Shown: positions 8,053 to 18,304, numbered from the stretch's first letter. The stretch: 64,000 bases of DNA from Vibrio metoecus (GCF_000696385.1 NZ_JJMN01000061.1:28549-92548), one strand, 5' to 3'. A program made the numbers and translations. The notes: a model not told the origin generated them from the sequence alone.

Positions 8053-10624
8053 TTATGGTTGAATCACCAATTGAGGGGCTAGCCCACTCTCTTTGCTAGA
8101 GAAATTCACATCCGATTTCTGATGTGCGGCACCTTTATTCTCTAAAAGCAAAGACAACTCACCTTGCACTATAAGATTCGAGACATCTATCTCTATCCAC
8201 TCATTCACTTGAGATGGTGAGATCGTCACCGTCGTACCTTGTTGTTCAATCGACGGCAGGGTGCTCCAAGTTAGGCTGTTTTCTTGCCATGCACTGGATT
8301 TTAAACGAGATACCGTGATCGCTCGGGATGCGGCGGTATTGACGTTTTTCACATGCAGTCTCAACACCGCTTGTGAATGGGAGGACAGCGCCTGTTGACT
8401 CAAGTCGAACTTTAGAACCGTTTTACGGTTATAGCCCGTAATATCGCTTTTTACGACTAAGTAACTGTTGGTGCCAAAGCTTTGGTTGGCGTATTGCCCA
8501 TCACGCACAAAAGCATCAGCATTGGCACTCATTGTCACAGGTGGAATAACCGGTGCGGCGTTGAATTCAACCACCACCCCTTTACCGAGCAAACGGGGCT
8601 CTTTAGCGGTGACGACCGTCGCTGCCCAAACCGTGGAGCCTTCTTCCACTTTTAACTGTACTTGATCACCGATTCCAGGCGTTGCCAACGTGACTTGAGG
8701 TGTCGCTTGAGATTCATCAATGACCAACACACTTGGTTTATTCACAGTAACGGTCTTACCACTCGGCAATTGCAGCGTTCCTGCTTGGTGGAACACAATG
8801 CCACTCACCTGCTTGCTCACATGCGTTACCGCTTGTATCTGTGGCGTGTTCGATAGAACACTAACCGGCACTGAGGCTGCGTAGTTGGCTACCGCTTGCG
8901 CATCACGATTTGGCACCACTATGTACTGATAAGAGGCGTTAGTTGGCTGCCAACTGTGACCCATACGTAACATGAAAACATACGGCAGAAACGGGAGCAT
9001 CCGGTTGACCTGTATTGATGTTTCTCCAGTTGCCATTCTGGGCTTGGTTATCCATATGCCCATACCAATTGGCCGGGAAAACATAACCAATACCATCATG
9101 GTGAACCCAAGAAGCATTCACTAACGGACGGCTGCCTTTGCTATACACTTGTCCATCCACAGTAACAGGCCCATTCAAGCGTGTTTGGTTAACGGTGGTA
9201 TTCACATATTCTGCTCGGGTAGATTGAATACCTGCGCCTAAGGCAACCAACTCATCATCAAAGCTAAACCACGCTTTTTTGGCTTTGGTTTGGTAAGCAT
9301 CCATATCCATGACAGCAACGCCATTTCGCCCGTCCGACACGCTGCCAACAAATTGAGTTTGCATTTCGATGCGTCCCCAATCTGCGGGTTTAATCGCAAA
9401 TTGTGGTGCCGTTGTACCCGGTACTAAAGCCCAGTTCCACACAGGGAAGATGTCATGATATTCATCGCCTCTTTGCATGATGAAAGTGCTACCAAAACCG
9501 ATCCAGTTACCGAGTAGATTCTCACCGTTCCCGGCTTCAGTGGGTTTGATTCGCTTAGAATTCATCTTGATGCCAATGAAATGGCCATTACCGACTTTGC
9601 TGGCATAGTCTGAACGGTAAAAAGAGCGAAATCCTGCGATGCTTTCCGGCGCACCATTCACATGTTGTTTAAACTGCTGCGCTTCAGCCGCGCGTTCAGG
9701 AGCCAACGCAGCAACATAATCGGCTTGCCGTAGAATAGGCCCGAGGTTTGCCTTATCTACTCGGCTTAAGCCACGACCTCGCGCATTATAATCCAGCGTG
9801 CCATGCCGGCTCATCCAGCGGACACCGTCTAGAAAGTAATCCGCGACAAGACGATTTTTATCTGGGGCAAAATGCCACTGCAAATCGCGAACTTGGTATG
9901 CCCAATAAGACGCGGCCTCAAAGAAAACATCCCCATACCCGCCGTTGTAAAGTTGAGCGCCATGTTGTTGGAAAGAGAAATCGGCTTGCACACCTTCTGC
10001 TTCAGTAAACACAATGGTCTCTTCAATACCGCCAAGCCCACGTTCCACTTGCGCTGAATCGCTACCAAGCAGACCGCCATAGATGACTCCTTTTGAAATA
10101 TCCGTGCGGTTAGCACCAGTTTTGTAAGGCTCTGTCGGCATGTCTGAGCGTATCAAAGTGCTCAAATCACTGGGTAACTGATTACCAAGCAAAAAGGCCG
10201 TTGGGCCGAGATAAATCTGTTTACCAATTTCATTCCACCACCAGTTGCTGTTGGTACGGTCAGCGCTGTACCAATGATAAAGACCCGCGATGGCGCCTGC
10301 CGCAAAAGTGGGATCATTGGAAAGGTAATATTGGGCAGCCAACGCACGCACACGAGTCAAGTGCTCACGGATAGGCGCTTCTTGAGTCGGAATCGCCGCG
10401 TAGTCAATATCCGCCCAATGACCATCCGTTTGCTGATTGGCCAGATATTGCGCTGCGAGTGTAGACAGTGGTTGCCCAAGACCTTGAGCCGCTTCAACGG
10501 CAACCTGAGCAAAATCAGGTGCAATACGCTGCGTGAGGGTTTGAATGTCGTCGGCCAATGCTGATTGACAGATCATATAGGGTGCCAGTAGCCACCACTT
10601 TGTCTTCAATTTGTTGATCATCAT
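8053..10624 (-). pseudogene. Secreted polysaccharide lyase family 8 (chondroitin/hyaluronate lyase type), one-base frameshift
   Basis: PL8 lyases cleave uronate-containing polysaccharides by beta-elimination and leave an unsaturated uronate end. Signal peptide at residues 1-24 (cleavage after CQSALA). The alpha/alpha toroid carries the expected catalytic set: Asn172 (GANRTD), His221 and Tyr230 (QQHGAQLYNGGYG), and Arg284/Arg288 (NARGRGLSR). The frame breaks near 8981, where dropping one base joins SAVVF to MLRMGHSWQPTNASY, the expected beta-sandwich. The last 150 residues (from ADAFVRDGQYANQ to LAPQLVIQP) look like a DNRLRE/CBM96-type binding module. The total of about 857 residues fits. It is the only exported degrading enzyme in the window, so it should start depolymerisation outside the inner membrane. 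Choice between chondroitin and hyaluronan cannot be made by eye. Confidence 0.88.
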
Positions 10625-10722
10625 GGTTTGTTCTCTTTGTAGGGGATTTCATTTGTTATTAGGAGAAACCAAACTTGACGTTGTCGTAAAACTTTCGCGC
10701 ACACTGGCGTCATTGCCAATGC

Positions 10723-10737
10723 TGGCACTGTGTTTCA
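10723..10737. promoter_or_regulatory. KdgR-like operator upstream of the PL8 gene
   Basis: TGGCACTGTGTTTCA matches 13 of 15 positions of TGRAAYRNYRTTYCA, about 100 bp upstream of the PL8 start. The 335-bp gap 10625-10959 also holds the element at 10820 and the terminator at 10913, and no gene. Confidence 0.4.
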
Positions 10738-10819
10738 CTTTACTGATTGCTTAAGCAATTCTATTTGGAACAGTAACACATCCATAATGAAAAGATTTTT
10801 TATTTTTAAAGGAATATAA

Positions 10820-10831
10820 TTTCGATCAAAT
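10820..10831 (-). promoter_or_regulatory. Third copy of the TTTTGATCCAAA-like element, upstream of the PL8 gene
   Basis: Minus strand reads ATTTGATCGAAA followed by TTATATT, two mismatches from the copies at 2490 and 4085. It is about 200 bp upstream of the PL8 start. Confidence 0.3.
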
Positions 10832-10912
10832 TTAAAACATCTGTATGAATTCTCTACATGCGTAGCCTGAGGTAGTAGTATGAGATTTAAATTAATTTAA
10901 ACATAGGGTTAT

Positions 10913-10938
10913 ATAAAAAGGACGCCTAAGCGTCCTTT
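10913..10938 (-). terminator. Rho-independent terminator after the GH88-GH112 unit
   Basis: On the minus strand AAGGACGC, loop TTAG, GCGTCCTT is followed by TTTATAT. The 8-bp perfect stem lies 22 bp past the GH112 stop codon. Confidence 0.8.
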
Positions 10939-10959
10939 ATTAATTTATGAATGAATTCA

Positions 10960-13147
10960 TCATTCAATCCATTTCCATTCATAGCCTTGTAAGCGAATCT
11001 CAACTTTATATCCACATTCATCCACAACAGTCAGCGTTTGTGGCAAGCTTGAAAAGTTCACCGCAGTCGCGACGTTCATCTCTGGATAATAGGCAACATC
11101 CACCAGTGGATGAGATGACAACCAAGGTTGAGGATGTTCTTCATTCCCCCCCAGCCATACCAGAATGTGTTGCAACAAGCGCGCGTTGACCATAGTAAAC
11201 GGCAGATTACCTAAATAAACCGCTCGACCTTCGCCATAATTTCTTGCTGTCAGAGCGAGATGCTGCCCTTGCGCCGCAAGTACGGCCAAATCATCTGCCT
11301 GTGGGTAAACGTAGCTTGGATTACCGAAGTCTTCTTCCCCAAGGACAAACTGGCTCAGATAATGATCTTTGGCGATGTTCAGTGGCATAGCGACACGTCC
11401 CATGGTCAATGCCGTTTCTTTCTCAAGGCCAAAAACATCACCCAGTTGGAAATAGCGTCCATTCTTTTGCAGTGCAGAAGGATCACATACGCCCAGTAAA
11501 CCGCCACCATTAGCAACAAATCGACGTAAAGCCACCAGCACTTGTGGATCGGCCCAACACTCGCCACCGCTCCATGCAGAATTCGCATCACCCGTGTTGA
11601 TGATCACTTTGATGTCATCACCAATGCCGTGCTGGATGATGTCTTCAAAACTGATGAACTCGACTTCAAATGGCAGCCCTGCCAAACATTCGAGTAAGTT
11701 ATTGCCAACAAACTCCATCACATCCGGACGAGGCGGAACATAAAAACGCTGATCGCGTGCTTGGTTTTGTAACCAGCTACGTGCTTTGCCCCACGCACTT
11801 AATACCGCGACTTTACCCGGCAGCTTCTGTGATTCAGTACGTGCCGTTTTATCCAAATAAGTGCCAAATTCGCGTGAAATCTCACTCACATGGTCAATAA
11901 AATGCGGGAACTGGTTAGCTAAGGAGAGATAACCACCGTAACCAATTCGATCCAACGGTTTTTGCAACATCGCGCGGCGGATCTTAGTCCAATTCGACAT
12001 GGATTCTACAACCGGATCGTTCCCTTCACGGAACACATCCGGGAAGAAATAAGGATAGAATCGTGCTTCGCGAATTTGGCTACCTTGTGAATCGGTTAAG
12101 CGACGCAGTGCCACGCCATCTTCCACCGCACCAATGTTGATATCTAAACCAATTTTTTGATAGCTATCCAAGAAAGGCTCTGTACCGATCCAATGGTCGC
12201 CTTGGAACATGGCGGTTTTTTTGCCAGCTTGGTGAGACATTTCCTACCAACTGCGCGGCAAACTACAACCACAAAATACTTGCACAAAGGTACATCCAGT
12301 CACGGTAGCGCTGCGATGGTACCTTGTACGTTCCGTTGTAATAGCCTGCATCCACAAAATCTTCAGGGGAGAGTTTATACCCAAAGCGGCGTTCAAAATC
12401 TTCCAAAGCACGCGGGCTAACGGTTTCACCGTAACCCGTCCAATCACGATAGATATCTTGGTTCTTTTCACCAGTATCAATCACAAAGAGGAAAGCGAAA
12501 GTCGTGAAACGAACCACGGTCGTGTGCGGGTGCTCATCCAGCCATTTTTGGAAATGTGCAAGAAGGTGTACTCGACACTCAGGATGATAAGGATCCAAAC
12601 TCTTGATTTTTGGCCCTTTCCAGTCGTTGGTTAGCGCGTTATACATGGAGACGCTATCCCAGACCTGACGTGCCATGAAAGTCACCGTGTATTCATGGTA
12701 AGGCACCGCTTGGAAAATTGTCACCTGCTGGCGATCAGCATCAAACTCCCACTGCGCAGCAGGAATCACTTGGTTCGTTGTGCGGTTACGCACTTCCCAC
12801 CATTGCTTAGGATCGCTGTCGTCATCCAGCTCATACTTGTCTTTGCTGTAACCTTTTAGTGGTGTCAGCACTAAGGTTTCATCCATTGCCGTAACAGGGA
12901 AAGACATTAAGTATTTACGGTGCAAGTACTCTGGGTGCTGGTTCGCAAAAGCTTGGTCGGCGCGCACTAAACACATGATCGAATAGATTTCGCTGTCTTG
13001 CTCAGCCAGACAAGCTGGCATGCTGGTGCCATCACTATCGCGCAGTGCATCCGCTTGCCAACGCTGATATAAATCCAAAACTACCTCTTCCTGTCCCACT
13101 TCGACAGGCAGGGTCATATGCCCTTTACGTGAGGTCATCTTAGTCAT
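10960..13147 (-). pseudogene. GH112 galacto-N-biose/lacto-N-biose phosphorylase, frame disrupted
   Basis: GH112 enzymes phosphorolyse Gal-beta-1,3-GalNAc or Gal-beta-1,3-GlcNAc to galactose-1-phosphate and the free N-acetylhexosamine. The N-terminal 285 residues (MTLPVEVGQEEV, LRDSDGTSMP, LVRADQAFANQHPEYL, YLMSFPVTA) and the C-terminal 426 (HQAGKKTAMFQGDHWIGTEPFLDSY, later GGGLLGVCDP) match the family in order. The total of about 720 residues is normal. The frames meet around 12245-12300, where RDWMY should run into FAAQLVEMSHQAGKK. No single indel repairs it; at least two are needed. No signal peptide, so cytoplasmic. It follows the GH88 gene by 68 bp. GalT in the same locus would use the galactose-1-phosphate, which supports the assignment. 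Confidence 0.88.
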
Positions 13148-13215
13148 CTTTCATACTCCGAAAAGTTGCGATTCTAGGCTGAACTCCCTCAGCCTAGAGA
13201 AGAGAGGTTACTGAC

Positions 13216-14385
13216 TTACCAGAAGAAGTTCCGGTAGCCGTTTGCACGCATCAGTGCTTCTAGATAGTAGTAATCACCATAAGGCAGCATGTTGTTGCAA
13301 AGACCAATTTTGACGAAGGATGCACCTTCCGCCAGCAGACCGAGTGCCTGTTCATCATCGGTTAAATCGCATTGCTTCATGAGACCTTGCAGCAAGAACA
13401 GCCCCCAATCACGGTACATTTTTGCTTCTTTTTCATCGTCAATGCACTGCGCAATCAGCAGCAAGCCTGCCGCGGTAATTGCGCCTGCAGAACTGTCTTT
13501 ATACTGAATTTCATCAGCCGGTAGGCTGTAATCCCACACAGGTACACCATCGTCCGTGATGTGGTCAGTCGCGTATTTCGCAAGCTGCTTCGCGAGCGTT
13601 AAAAACTGTTCATCACCGGTATAAAGGTAGGTTTGGGCAAAGCCATGAATCGCCCATGATTGACCACGAGCCCAGCAAGAATCATCCGCGTAACCTTGGA
13701 AAGTCTCGCCCTTAAGCGGCTGTTGGGTCACTGGATGGAAATTAAATGAGTGATAGGTTGAGAAGTCATCACGCACTATGTGCTTGGCTAAAGTTTCACT
13801 GTGACGCTTAGCAGCATTCGCATAGACGGGTGAACCCGTCATCTTTGATGCCCAAAAGAGCAGTGCGGTATTTTGCAAAGAATCGATGATCGATTTCCCT
13901 TGGGTGATTTCAGGGCCAAGGGGATGCGTATCGTTCCACGCGACAATGTAACCGCCAATTTTGCGGAAGCGATGAATCAGATGGTCAGCGGCGCGAATCG
14001 CCATCATCTTGGATTCTTCATCCCCTGTCAGTTGATAGTCCGCAACACAGCTTAAGCTGTATTGGAAACCTAAATCATGATCCAACCAGAACGGATCCAA
14101 AAGCATGTTGGCAAAGTAAGATTTGCGCAGTTTAGCGCTGTTTTTAAAGGTTTCTTGGCCTGTAATTTGGTAACAAAGCCAGAGTTCCCCCGTCCAAAAT
14201 GAGGATACCCAATCAAATTGGCCACAAAATTCCCATTGATGATCGTGAGTACCGATTTTAGGGTTACGCTCACCAATTTTCGGAATATTACGTGCAATAG
14301 CTTCCACCACTTTACTCAGATGATTGAGTACCCGAGGTTCATCTAAAGTGCTTGGCAATGGTCGAAGTGCAATAGGTTTGGTCAT
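13216..14385 (-). CDS. GH88 unsaturated glucuronyl hydrolase
   Basis: Hydrates the 4,5-double bond left by a lyase and so releases the unsaturated uronate from the disaccharide; the uronate opens to the keto acid used by KduI. The alpha/alpha6-barrel hallmarks are present in order: FWTGELWLCYQITG, HDLGFQYSLS, DSLQNTALLFWAS, DDSCWARGQSWAIHGF, DSSAGAITAAGLL and a C-terminal PYGDYYYLEAL. No signal peptide, consistent with cytoplasmic action on imported disaccharides. The frame opens at 14433 but the first codons lie in an inverted repeat without a ribosome site, so I chose the ATG at 14385 (MTKPIALRPLP); ATG codons at 14394 and 14400 are alternatives. First gene of a leftward unit with GH112; two KdgR-like boxes lie 100 bp upstream. 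Confidence 0.92.
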   Translation of the reverse strand: MTKPIALRPLPSTLDEPRVLNHLSKVVEAIARNIPKIGERNPKIGTHDHQWEFCGQFDWVSSFWTGELWLCYQITGQETFKNSAKLRKSYFANMLLDPFWLDHDLGFQYSLSCVADYQLTGDEESKMMAIRAADHLIHRFRKIGGYIVAWNDTHPLGPEITQGKSIIDSLQNTALLFWASKMTGSPVYANAAKRHSETLAKHIVRDDFSTYHSFNFHPVTQQPLKGETFQGYADDSCWARGQSWAIHGFAQTYLYTGDEQFLTLAKQLAKYATDHITDDGVPVWDYSLPADEIQYKDSSAGAITAAGLLLIAQCIDDEKEAKMYRDWGLFLLQGLMKQCDLTDDEQALGLLAEGASFVKIGLCNNMLPYGDYYYLEALMRANGYRNFFW

Positions 14386-14418
14386 ATAAGTCATTCTCAT
14401 CAATGATTCGATTTGCTT

Positions 14419-14456
14419 CATAAGCAAGCTCATACTGAAATCATAACTTGCTTATG
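14419..14456. repeat. 10-bp inverted repeat at the 5' end of the GH88 transcript
   Basis: CATAAGCAAG (14419-14428) and CTTGCTTATG (14447-14456) are perfect arms 18 bp apart. They lie between the KdgR-like boxes and the chosen GH88 start. As RNA this would fold into a leader hairpin; as DNA it could be an operator. Confidence 0.5.
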
Positions 14457-14487
14457 AAATATTCACATCACGCCGAGTCACATTTTC

Positions 14488-14516
14488 CAAAACGTCATTT
14501 CAAAAACATCATTTCA
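14488..14516. promoter_or_regulatory. Two tandem KdgR-like operators upstream of GH88
   Basis: CAAAACGTCATTTCA (14488-14502) and AAAAACATCATTTCA (14502-14516) each match 13 of 15 positions of TGRAAYRNYRTTYCA, with ATTTCA repeated at 14-bp spacing. They lie in the gap between the kduD stop codon and GH88, so GH88-GH112 should have its own promoter. Confidence 0.55.
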
Positions 14517-14565
14517 AAACAATCATGCTAAGTTTGTGACTGATACGCGGTGAATTACAGGCTGA

Positions 14566-15327
14566 CTAGCGAGCCAGCCAACCACCGTCTACGGCAATGG
14601 TGTAACCATTGACATAATCAGAAGCTGGCGAAGCCAAGAACACCACGGGGCCAGCTAAATCGCTTGGTAATCCCCAGCGTTGCGCCGGAATGCGTGACAG
14701 AATTTCTTGGTTACGATCGGCATCCGCTCTGAGTGCTGCCGTGTTATTGGTTGCCATGTATCCTGGTGCAATCGCATTGACATTGATGCCTTGTGAAGCC
14801 CACTCATTGGCCAGCAAACGAGTGATACCCATAACGGCACTTTTGGATGCCGTATAAGAGGGCACACGGATCCCGCCTTGGAAAGAAAGCATGGAAGCAA
14901 TATTGATGATTTTTCCGCCTTGACCTTGAGAGAGGAACTGCCTTGCGACCGCCTGTGAAAGGAAGAAAACGCTTTTAATATTGATGTCCATGACATCATC
15001 CCAGTCTTTTTCGGTAAATTCGATGGCATCCGCACGGCGGATAATGCCCGCGTTGTTGACTAGAATATCGATGCGTCCGGCTAATCCCACCGCTTCATCA
15101 ACGACTTTAGTAATGACTTGATGATCACTCAGATCGGCCGTCATTGAGAAAAAACGCTGACCGGCCGCTTGAACGAGTTTAGGCGTATCCGCTGCATCGG
15201 CATAGTTAACCCCGACAATGTCACAACCCGCTTGCGCTAACGCGACTGCCATTCCTTGACCTAAACCGGTATTACACCCCGTGACTAACGCCACTTTCCC
15301 TTTAAGATCAAAAGCTTCTAATATCAT
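14566..15327 (-). CDS. kduD: KduD, 2-dehydro-3-deoxy-D-gluconate 5-dehydrogenase (SDR)
   Basis: Short-chain dehydrogenase that reduces 2,5-diketo-3-deoxygluconate to KDG with NAD(P)H, the step after KduI. The Rossmann motif TGCNTGLGQG is at residues 16-25, NNAG near 90, the catalytic Ser in INIASMLSF and Tyr-x3-Lys in YTASKSA. The length of 253 residues and the C-terminal VDGGWLAR ending are typical of KduD. It lies downstream of galT, eda and kdgK on the same strand, but the 129-bp gap to galT contains a KdgR-like box, so it probably also has its own promoter. Confidence 0.92.
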   Translation of the reverse strand: MILEAFDLKGKVALVTGCNTGLGQGMAVALAQAGCDIVGVNYADAADTPKLVQAAGQRFFSMTADLSDHQVITKVVDEAVGLAGRIDILVNNAGIIRRADAIEFTEKDWDDVMDINIKSVFFLSQAVARQFLSQGQGGKIINIASMLSFQGGIRVPSYTASKSAVMGITRLLANEWASQGINVNAIAPGYMATNNTAALRADADRNQEILSRIPAQRWGLPSDLAGPVVFLASPASDYVNGYTIAVDGGWLAR

Positions 15328-15387
15328 TTCTGGATTCCTGTAAATTCGATTTACGCTTTCGTTTTATGAAAGTGATGAATATTTTTT

Positions 15388-15402
15388 AAAAACAACGTTC
15401 CA
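15388..15402. promoter_or_regulatory. KdgR-like operator upstream of kduD
   Basis: AAAAACAACGTTCCA matches 13 of 15 positions of TGRAAYRNYRTTYCA. It lies 60 bp before the kduD start and after the galT stop codon. Confidence 0.5.
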
Positions 15403-15456
15403 AGTTTAAAATTAGGCAAAAAAATTTATGCGGATGCTCAAGTGCTACTGCTGCTC

Positions 15457-16512
15457 TTACCTTGCTTGTTGTCGGTAATGTACCGCACTCACACTTCTCA
15501 ATCTTTCTGCGGCCTGCTCTGGCGTTAAATCACGCTGGCTTTCTGCCAGCATTTCATAACCCACCATAAATTTACGCACGGTCGCACTGCGCAATAGCGG
15601 TGGATAAAACAGTGCGTGTACTTGCCAATGTTGGCAATCTTGTTCTTCCAAAAAAGGGGCTCCATGCCAACCCATTGAATAAGGGAAGGAGCATTGGAAA
15701 AGATTGTCATAACGCGTAGTCAGTACTTTGATCGCGATGGCCAAATCCTGACGTTGTTCACCAGACAATTCCGTTAAACGATTCACTCGTTGCTTCGGCA
15801 ACAGCAAGGTTTCAAACGGCCATGCCGCCCAATAAGGCACCAGCGCTACCCAAAATTCTGTCTCAACGACAATGCGTTCTTGCAGTGCTAATTCACGCTG
15901 AACATAGTCGTAAAGCAAAGGCGAACCGTGCTCAGCAAAATAATCTGCTTGATGTCGATCCTTTTGGCTGACCAGTGTAGGCACAAAGCTGTTGGCCCAG
16001 ATTTGTCCATGTGGATGCGGCTGGGAACAGCCCATGGTCGCACCTTTATTTTCAAACACTTGAACCCAAGGATAGTGTTGGCTCAGCTCTTGAGTTTGCT
16101 CAATCCAAGTCCGGATCACGTGCTCAATTTCAGCAGATTCCAATTCTGGGAGTGTCTTGCTGTGATCGGCAGAGAAACAGATCACACGGCTTTCGCCTCG
16201 TGCGCTGTGCATTTTAAAAAGCGGGTCATTCAACTGTTCTGCAAAGGGGGTGGTTTCCGTCAATGCTGCAAAGTCATTCTTAAACACATAGGTGCCACTG
16301 TAGGTCGGATTGACTTCCCCATTGACTCGCTGATTTCCGGGGCATAGAAAGCAGCCTTTGTCGTAGCTTGGTAGTGACTGCTCACTGGCAGATTCTTGCT
16401 GTCCCTGCCATGGACGCTTTGCCCTGTGGGGAGACACCAACACCCACTCACCAGCTAACGGGTTGTAGCGACGGTGCGGATGCTCTGCTACTTCAAATTC
16501 TTCTAACATCAT
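15457..16512 (-). CDS. galT: Galactose-1-phosphate uridylyltransferase
   Basis: Leloir enzyme that exchanges galactose-1-phosphate and UDP-glucose for UDP-galactose and glucose-1-phosphate. The active-site motif [13 protein letters not shown] carries the nucleophilic His, and [12 protein letters not shown] carries the metal-binding Cys pair. The length of 351 residues matches the bacterial family. No galK, galE or galM is adjacent. Its place next to eda and kdgK, together with GH112 in the same locus, suggests that it uses the galactose-1-phosphate released by phosphorolysis and so bypasses galactokinase. It may be a second copy beside a normal gal operon elsewhere. Third in the kdgK-eda-galT unit, 66 bp after eda. 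Confidence 0.94.
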   Translation of the reverse strand: MMLEEFEVAEHPHRRYNPLAGEWVLVSPHRAKRPWQGQQESASEQSLPSYDKGCFLCPGNQRVNGEVNPTYSGTYVFKNDFAALTETTPFAEQLNDPLFKMHSARGESRVICFSADHSKTLPELESAEIEHVIRTWIEQTQELSQHYPWVQVFENKGATMGCSQPHPHGQIWANSFVPTLVSQKDRHQADYFAEHGSPLLYDYVQRELALQERIVVETEFWVALVPYWAAWPFETLLLPKQRVNRLTELSGEQRQDLAIAIKVLTTRYDNLFQCSFPYSMGWHGAPFLEEQDCQHWQVHALFYPPLLRSATVRKFMVGYEMLAESQRDLTPEQAAERLRSVSAVHYRQQAR

Positions 16513-16578
16513 GTTTCCAATACTCTCTACATCCCAGATTTCAACTTGATGGCGTTACCTCAACATCCATCACCACTT

Positions 16579-17211
16579 TCAAACCTTCAGTGCATCTACC
16601 GCTTTGCGAACCAGATTGCCGATCTCAGGCCAGTTCTGTTCATCAATCAATTGACCCGGAACCATCCATGTACCGCCACAAGCCAGCACGCTGCTAATGG
16701 CTAAATAATCTTGAATATTGGCGGCTGAAATTCCGCCTGTTGGCATGAATTTCACCGGGTAAACCGCGTTCAATGCTTTGAGCATTTCAGTACCGCCCGA
16801 TGCACTTGCAGGGAAAAACTTCAGTGTCTTCAAGCCCATTTCCATTGCTTGCTCAACAAGGCTCGGGTTATTGACGCCGGGAACAATGGTGACACCACGT
16901 TGTTGGCAATATTTGACTATGGTTGGGTTAAAACCGGGGCTGACGATAAAATCGACTCCCGCTTCAATCGCGGCATCCACTTGATCGGTTCTAAGCACGG
17001 TGCCCGCCCCAATCAACATCTCGGGATAAGCCTGACGCATTAAGCGAATCGCCTCTGCTGCGGCTTCCGTTCTGAATGTCACTTCGGCACAAGGCAGGTC
17101 GTTTTCCACTAAGGTTTTCGCTAATTGCACCGCATCTTCTGAACGCTTAATCGCAATCACCGGAACGATTTTCATCGCACTTAACTGTTTCTCTAATTGG
17201 TTTTCACTCAT
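16579..17211 (-). CDS. eda: KDPG/KHG aldolase
   Basis: Splits 2-keto-3-deoxy-6-phosphogluconate into pyruvate and glyceraldehyde-3-phosphate, the last step of the uronate route. Class I aldolase TIM-barrel signatures are seen: PVIAIKRSEDA, the Glu of CAEVTFRTEAA, GAGTVLRTDQ, and the Schiff-base Lys in LKFFPASA. The length of 210 residues is normal. The gene follows kdgK by 22 bp, with which it must share a transcript. A second eda copy elsewhere in the genome is likely, since this one is tied to the polysaccharide locus. Confidence 0.95.
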   Translation of the reverse strand: MSENQLEKQLSAMKIVPVIAIKRSEDAVQLAKTLVENDLPCAEVTFRTEAAAEAIRLMRQAYPEMLIGAGTVLRTDQVDAAIEAGVDFIVSPGFNPTIVKYCQQRGVTIVPGVNNPSLVEQAMEMGLKTLKFFPASASGGTEMLKALNAVYPVKFMPTGGISAANIQDYLAISSVLACGGTWMVPGQLIDEQNWPEIGNLVRKAVDALKV

Positions 17212-17233
17212 TTTTCTCTCCTAGCATGACTAT

Positions 17234-18163
17234 TCACAGTGTTGGCATTGCCTCTTGCGCGATGATGGCTCCGTAATGGCGTATCACCTGCCCCGCCAAT
17301 GTATGCCCAGCTAAAGCCGCTTGAATTGCGTCATAGCTAGACAACCACTGATAGAGGTATGCCGCGTTAAACGAGTCCCCCGCCGCTGTGGTATCAACCA
17401 CATCGTGAATCACCTTTGTCGGTACCCACTGCTCTTTGCCTTGTGTCACAACCATGCAGCCATCACTGCCGGATTTGAGTACCAGTTGAGCCAAACCAAA
17501 GGCTTGTAAGCGCGTTAAGGTGTCATTTTGCGTTTTTTCTTGATACAGCTTTTGCTCATCGTCTAGAGTCAGTAATGCCATATGAGTCAGTGCCAACATC
17601 TGTTCATAACATTCCTGAGCTTGTGCTGGCGTTGGCCATAAACGCTCTCGGTAGTTGGTATCAAACGCTACCACACAGCCCGATTCTTTTAGCTTTTTAA
17701 TTAAATTCAGTAGCTTGGTTAGTGAGGTGCTATCTTGAATGGCTAAGGTAATTCCCGAGAGATAGATAAGATCGTAGTCAGACAGAATGCTGTACAAGTG
17801 GTCATGATCTTCCCGTGCAATCCAGTAACGAGCGGCAGCATCTTGTCGCCAGTAATGAAAATCACGCTCACCATCTTCTCGATTTTCAATCAGATACAAA
17901 CCGGGTAATTTATCTGCATAACGAGCCACATAAGTAGTATCCACGCCTTCTTGTTGCCAGCTATTGATCATGTCATCGCTAAGATGGTCTTTACCCAATG
18001 CGGTAAAATAGCTGACCGATAGATCGACATTGGCAGCGCGAGCTAAACGAGCAAGGTAGACAGCCGTATTCAACGTATCGCCACCAAAACCCTGTCGTAG
18101 TCCCGACTGAGTTTTCTGGATCTCCAGCATACATTCGCCCAGCACAGCAATTTTCTTTTTCAT
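17234..18163 (-). CDS. kdgK: 2-keto-3-deoxygluconate kinase (PfkB family)
   Basis: Phosphorylates KDG to KDPG with ATP. Ribokinase-family features: N-terminal GGDTLNTAVYLARL substrate loop near residue 28, and the C-terminal TTAAGDSFNAAYL with the catalytic Asp and anion hole. The length of 309 residues fits KdgK. AGGTG lies just upstream of the ATG. First gene of the leftward kdgK-eda-galT unit and divergent from kduI; the 305-bp spacer carries two KdgR-like boxes. Confidence 0.93.
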   Translation of the reverse strand: MKKKIAVLGECMLEIQKTQSGLRQGFGGDTLNTAVYLARLARAANVDLSVSYFTALGKDHLSDDMINSWQQEGVDTTYVARYADKLPGLYLIENREDGERDFHYWRQDAAARYWIAREDHDHLYSILSDYDLIYLSGITLAIQDSTSLTKLLNLIKKLKESGCVVAFDTNYRERLWPTPAQAQECYEQMLALTHMALLTLDDEQKLYQEKTQNDTLTRLQAFGLAQLVLKSGSDGCMVVTQGKEQWVPTKVIHDVVDTTAAGDSFNAAYLYQWLSSYDAIQAALAGHTLAGQVIRHYGAIIAQEAMPTL

Positions 18164-18233
18164 AGTGACGCACCTAACACTGCAATCTACATTTCAAGCT
18201 ATGCAGAGTATTTAATCACACGAGATTTGTTTT

Positions 18234-18304
18234 TAAAACGACATTTCAATTTAAGTTTTGTGTTGTTTTCTTTTCTGTGAGCAAGTTAATAAAACGTCAT
18301 TTCA
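18234..18304. promoter_or_regulatory. Two KdgR-like operators between kdgK and kduI
   Basis: TAAAACGACATTTCA (18234-18248) and TAAAACGTCATTTCA (18290-18304) each match 14 of 15 positions of TGRAAYRNYRTTYCA and differ from each other by one base. They are 56 bp apart in the divergent spacer 18164-18468, which otherwise holds no gene. Confidence 0.6.
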
